From Candidatus Buchananbacteria bacterium (lineage in GTDB: Bacteria; Patescibacteriota; Patescibacteriia; CAIXNZ01): DNA of 6,322 nucleotides. The stretch is taken from NCBI GenBank assembly GCA_030592165.1, contig JAUVKC010000059.1, positions 1-6,322 on the forward strand. Direction: 5' to 3'. A program made the position numbers and the translations under genes. The notes under the pieces were generated by a model that worked only from the letters and a program-made list of their open reading frames with translations, was not told where the DNA came from and ran no database searches. Each line of letters begins with the position of its first letter. Within the stretch, counting starts at the first letter, position 1. Positions 5,885 to 6,322 of this stretch are shown piece after piece.

Positions 5885-6058
5885 TTAAAAAACACCAGCG
5901 TTACCATGATCACTCATGTATTCACGCTGGCGTTTGCCTTTGTCCCTTTTGGAACGTTCCTTGTCTTTTTTCGACAAGATTTTCAAGTGAGCCTTACGAC
6001 CGAGTTTGTCGCTTTGTTGCCGAGGCATCCATTTCTTTTGTTTTTTCTTTTTGCCCAT
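5885..6058 (-). CDS. 57-aa highly basic protein of unknown function
   Basis: This short minus-strand gene starts at the ATG complement 6056-6058 and ends at TAA (complement 5885-5887). The protein begins MGKKKKQKKWMPRQQSDKLG, continues with lysine/arginine clusters (LSKKDKERSKRDKGKRQRE) and ends YMSDHGNAGVF. Nearly half of residues 1-46 are Lys or Arg. There is no membrane segment and no cysteine. I do not recognise the family. The charge suggests binding to RNA, DNA or the ribosome, which is inference only. The reality of the gene rests on full expression signals: RBS AAGGAGG 7 nt upstream, an extended -10 promoter with 17-bp spacing, and an intrinsic terminator at its 3' end. Its base composition is visibly less AT-rich than that of the rodZ-like gene. 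It converges with the transglycosylase gene. Confidence 0.8.
   Translation of the reverse strand: MGKKKKQKKWMPRQQSDKLGRKAHLKILSKKDKERSKRDKGKRQREYMSDHGNAGVF
5887..5934 (-). terminator. Minus-strand terminator embedded in the 57-aa coding end
   Basis: Read on the minus strand, AACGCCAGCGT (complement of 5924-5934) pairs with ACGCTGGTGTT (complement of 5891-5901). This is an 11-bp stem with one G-U pair. It is extended by an inner CATGA/TCATG helix (5905-5909 with 5914-5918) and followed by TTTTTT (5892-5887). The stem lies wholly inside the coding sequence, and the TAA stop is in the T tract. Confidence 0.75.
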
Positions 6059-6065
6059 CTTATTT

Positions 6066-6072
6066 CCTCCTT
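6066..6072 (-). promoter_or_regulatory. Ribosome binding site of the 57-aa gene
   Basis: The minus strand reads AAGGAGG with 7 nt to the ATG at 6058. The same consensus is used by the 82-aa and transglycosylase genes. Confidence 0.85.
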
Positions 6073-6088
6073 ATGAAATTGTTATGGC

Positions 6089-6117
6089 AGTATAGCATGT
6101 TTAAAGGCTGATGTTAA
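6089..6117 (-). promoter_or_regulatory. Extended -10 promoter of the 57-aa gene
   Basis: On the minus strand TTAACA (6117-6112) is followed by a 17-bp spacer and TATACT (6094-6089). TGC precedes the -10, giving TGCTATACT, identical to that of the 82-aa gene. The predicted start is near 6082, so the leader is only about 24 nt. Confidence 0.75.
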
Positions 6118-6127
6118 TCCTTTTTAA

Positions 6128-6190
6128 GCGGGTAGCGATGAATTTATTTGTCACTTTATTCTCACCTAGAATGAATTCAGAGCTACTCGT
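6128..6190 (+). other. Long imperfect hairpin in the divergent intergenic region
   Basis: CGGGTAGC (6129-6136) pairs with GCTACTCG (6182-6189, one G-U), flanked by a possible G6128-U6190 pair. Next, GA (6137-6138) faces GA (6180-6181), the arrangement of tandem sheared G-A pairs. TGAATT (6139-6144) then pairs with AATTCA (6174-6179). The loop is 29 nt. It abuts a terminator-like hairpin at 6191-6218, so together they could be the 3' part of a small RNA or a DNA-level regulatory palindrome. No convincing promoter for a forward transcript through it was found. Confidence 0.4.
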
Positions 6191-6218
6191 AAGGTCAAGT
6201 TTCTTCCTTGACTTTTTT
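6191..6218 (+). terminator. Terminator-like hairpin overlapping the -35 of the next promoter
   Basis: AAGGTCAAG (6191-6199) pairs with CTTGACTTT (6207-6215, one G-U) around TTTCTTC, and six T residues run 6213-6218. No gene on the plus strand precedes it closely. The right arm contains the TTGACT -35 box at 6208-6213, so the repeat could instead be an operator. Confidence 0.45.
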
Positions 6219-6236
6219 AATATTTGATGTTAAAAT
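6208..6236 (+). promoter_or_regulatory. Extended -10 promoter for the gene beyond the right end
   Basis: TTGACT (6208-6213), a 17-bp spacer and TAAAAT (6231-6236) are present, with TG at 6228-6229. The predicted start is near 6243, giving a leader of about 80 nt to the window end. It is divergent from the promoter of the 57-aa gene. Confidence 0.65.
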
Positions 6237-6259
6237 TCAGAATCAATTCCAGATAGGAT

Positions 6260-6276
6260 TTTGAAAATAAAATACA
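6260..6276 (+). repeat. 17-nt leader sequence shared with 4901-4917 (copy 2)
   Basis: This is the second exact copy of TTTGAAAATAAAATACA. It lies between the promoter at 6208-6236 and the RBS at 6311-6317, in the same relative order as the first copy. Confidence 0.5.
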
Positions 6277-6310
6277 TATAAAAATTAATAGGAATACAGA
6301 ACTTAAACTA

Positions 6311-6317
6311 AGGGAGG
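6311..6317 (+). promoter_or_regulatory. Ribosome binding site of a gene starting just outside the window
   Basis: AGGGAGG ends 5 nt before the window edge, so a start codon is expected within a few bases to the right. With the promoter at 6208-6236 this implies another single-gene or first-gene unit, whose product cannot be seen. Confidence 0.65.
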
Positions 6318-6322
6318 AAACG

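Noticed and set aside
6138..6227. 29-codon plus-strand ORF (ATG 6138 to TGA 6225)
   Set aside because: It has no RBS, starts within the hairpin stem, runs through the terminator-like hairpin, and would be the only TGA stop in the window.

Overview
The window is an AT-rich bacterial segment (GC well under half by eye) with short intergenic gaps. It most resembles the Patescibacteria/Candidate Phyla Radiation. The evidence is the type of gene products: a RodZ-like helix-turn-helix membrane protein whose outer domain resembles glucodextranase domain B, a four-helix FtsK with very acidic linkers, and small unrecognised ORFs. Housekeeping genes also start without a Shine-Dalgarno sequence. This placement is inference from protein style, not from a marker phylogeny. 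Every gene reads with the standard stop code, and after correcting one suspected frameshift all of them end in TAA.

Layout from left to right. Bases 1-60 hold the 3' part of a tRNA-Gly(UCC)-like sequence with damaged stems. Bases 135-532 are a self-contained unit: strong extended -10 promoter, strong RBS, an 82-aa protein with a DnaJ-type zinc module, and an intrinsic terminator. Bases 533-4857 look like one operon: promoter, ftsK, a rodZ-like gene, recA, then a terminator. ftsK, rodZ and recA occur in the same order, with extra genes between them, in Bacillus (spoIIIE ... ymfM/rodZ-pgsA-cinA-recA), so this looks like a compacted version of an old chromosome-segregation/cell-shape/recombination cluster. 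The ftsK reading frame appears to break near its 3' end: an acidic tail continues in the -1 frame to 3034. Bases 4860-5815 are another single-gene unit encoding a membrane-anchored lytic transglycosylase. On the minus strand, 5885-6058 encodes a 57-aa, very basic protein with its own promoter, RBS and a terminator built into its 3' coding end. Bases 6073-6322 form a divergent regulatory region. It contains a long imperfect hairpin, a terminator-like hairpin, a forward promoter and an RBS for a gene that starts just outside the window.

Functionally, FtsK (septal DNA pump), RodZ-like protein (cell-shape/divisome scaffold), RecA (homologous recombination) and the transglycosylase (wall remodelling) fit growth and division of a small walled cell. 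The window is largely ordinary. The points worth a second look are the ftsK tail frameshift, five promoters of one architecture (17-bp spacer plus TGn), the split between genes with strong RBSs and those with none, the terminator inside the 57-aa gene, the structured 6128-6218 stretch, and a 17-nt sequence shared by two 5' leaders.
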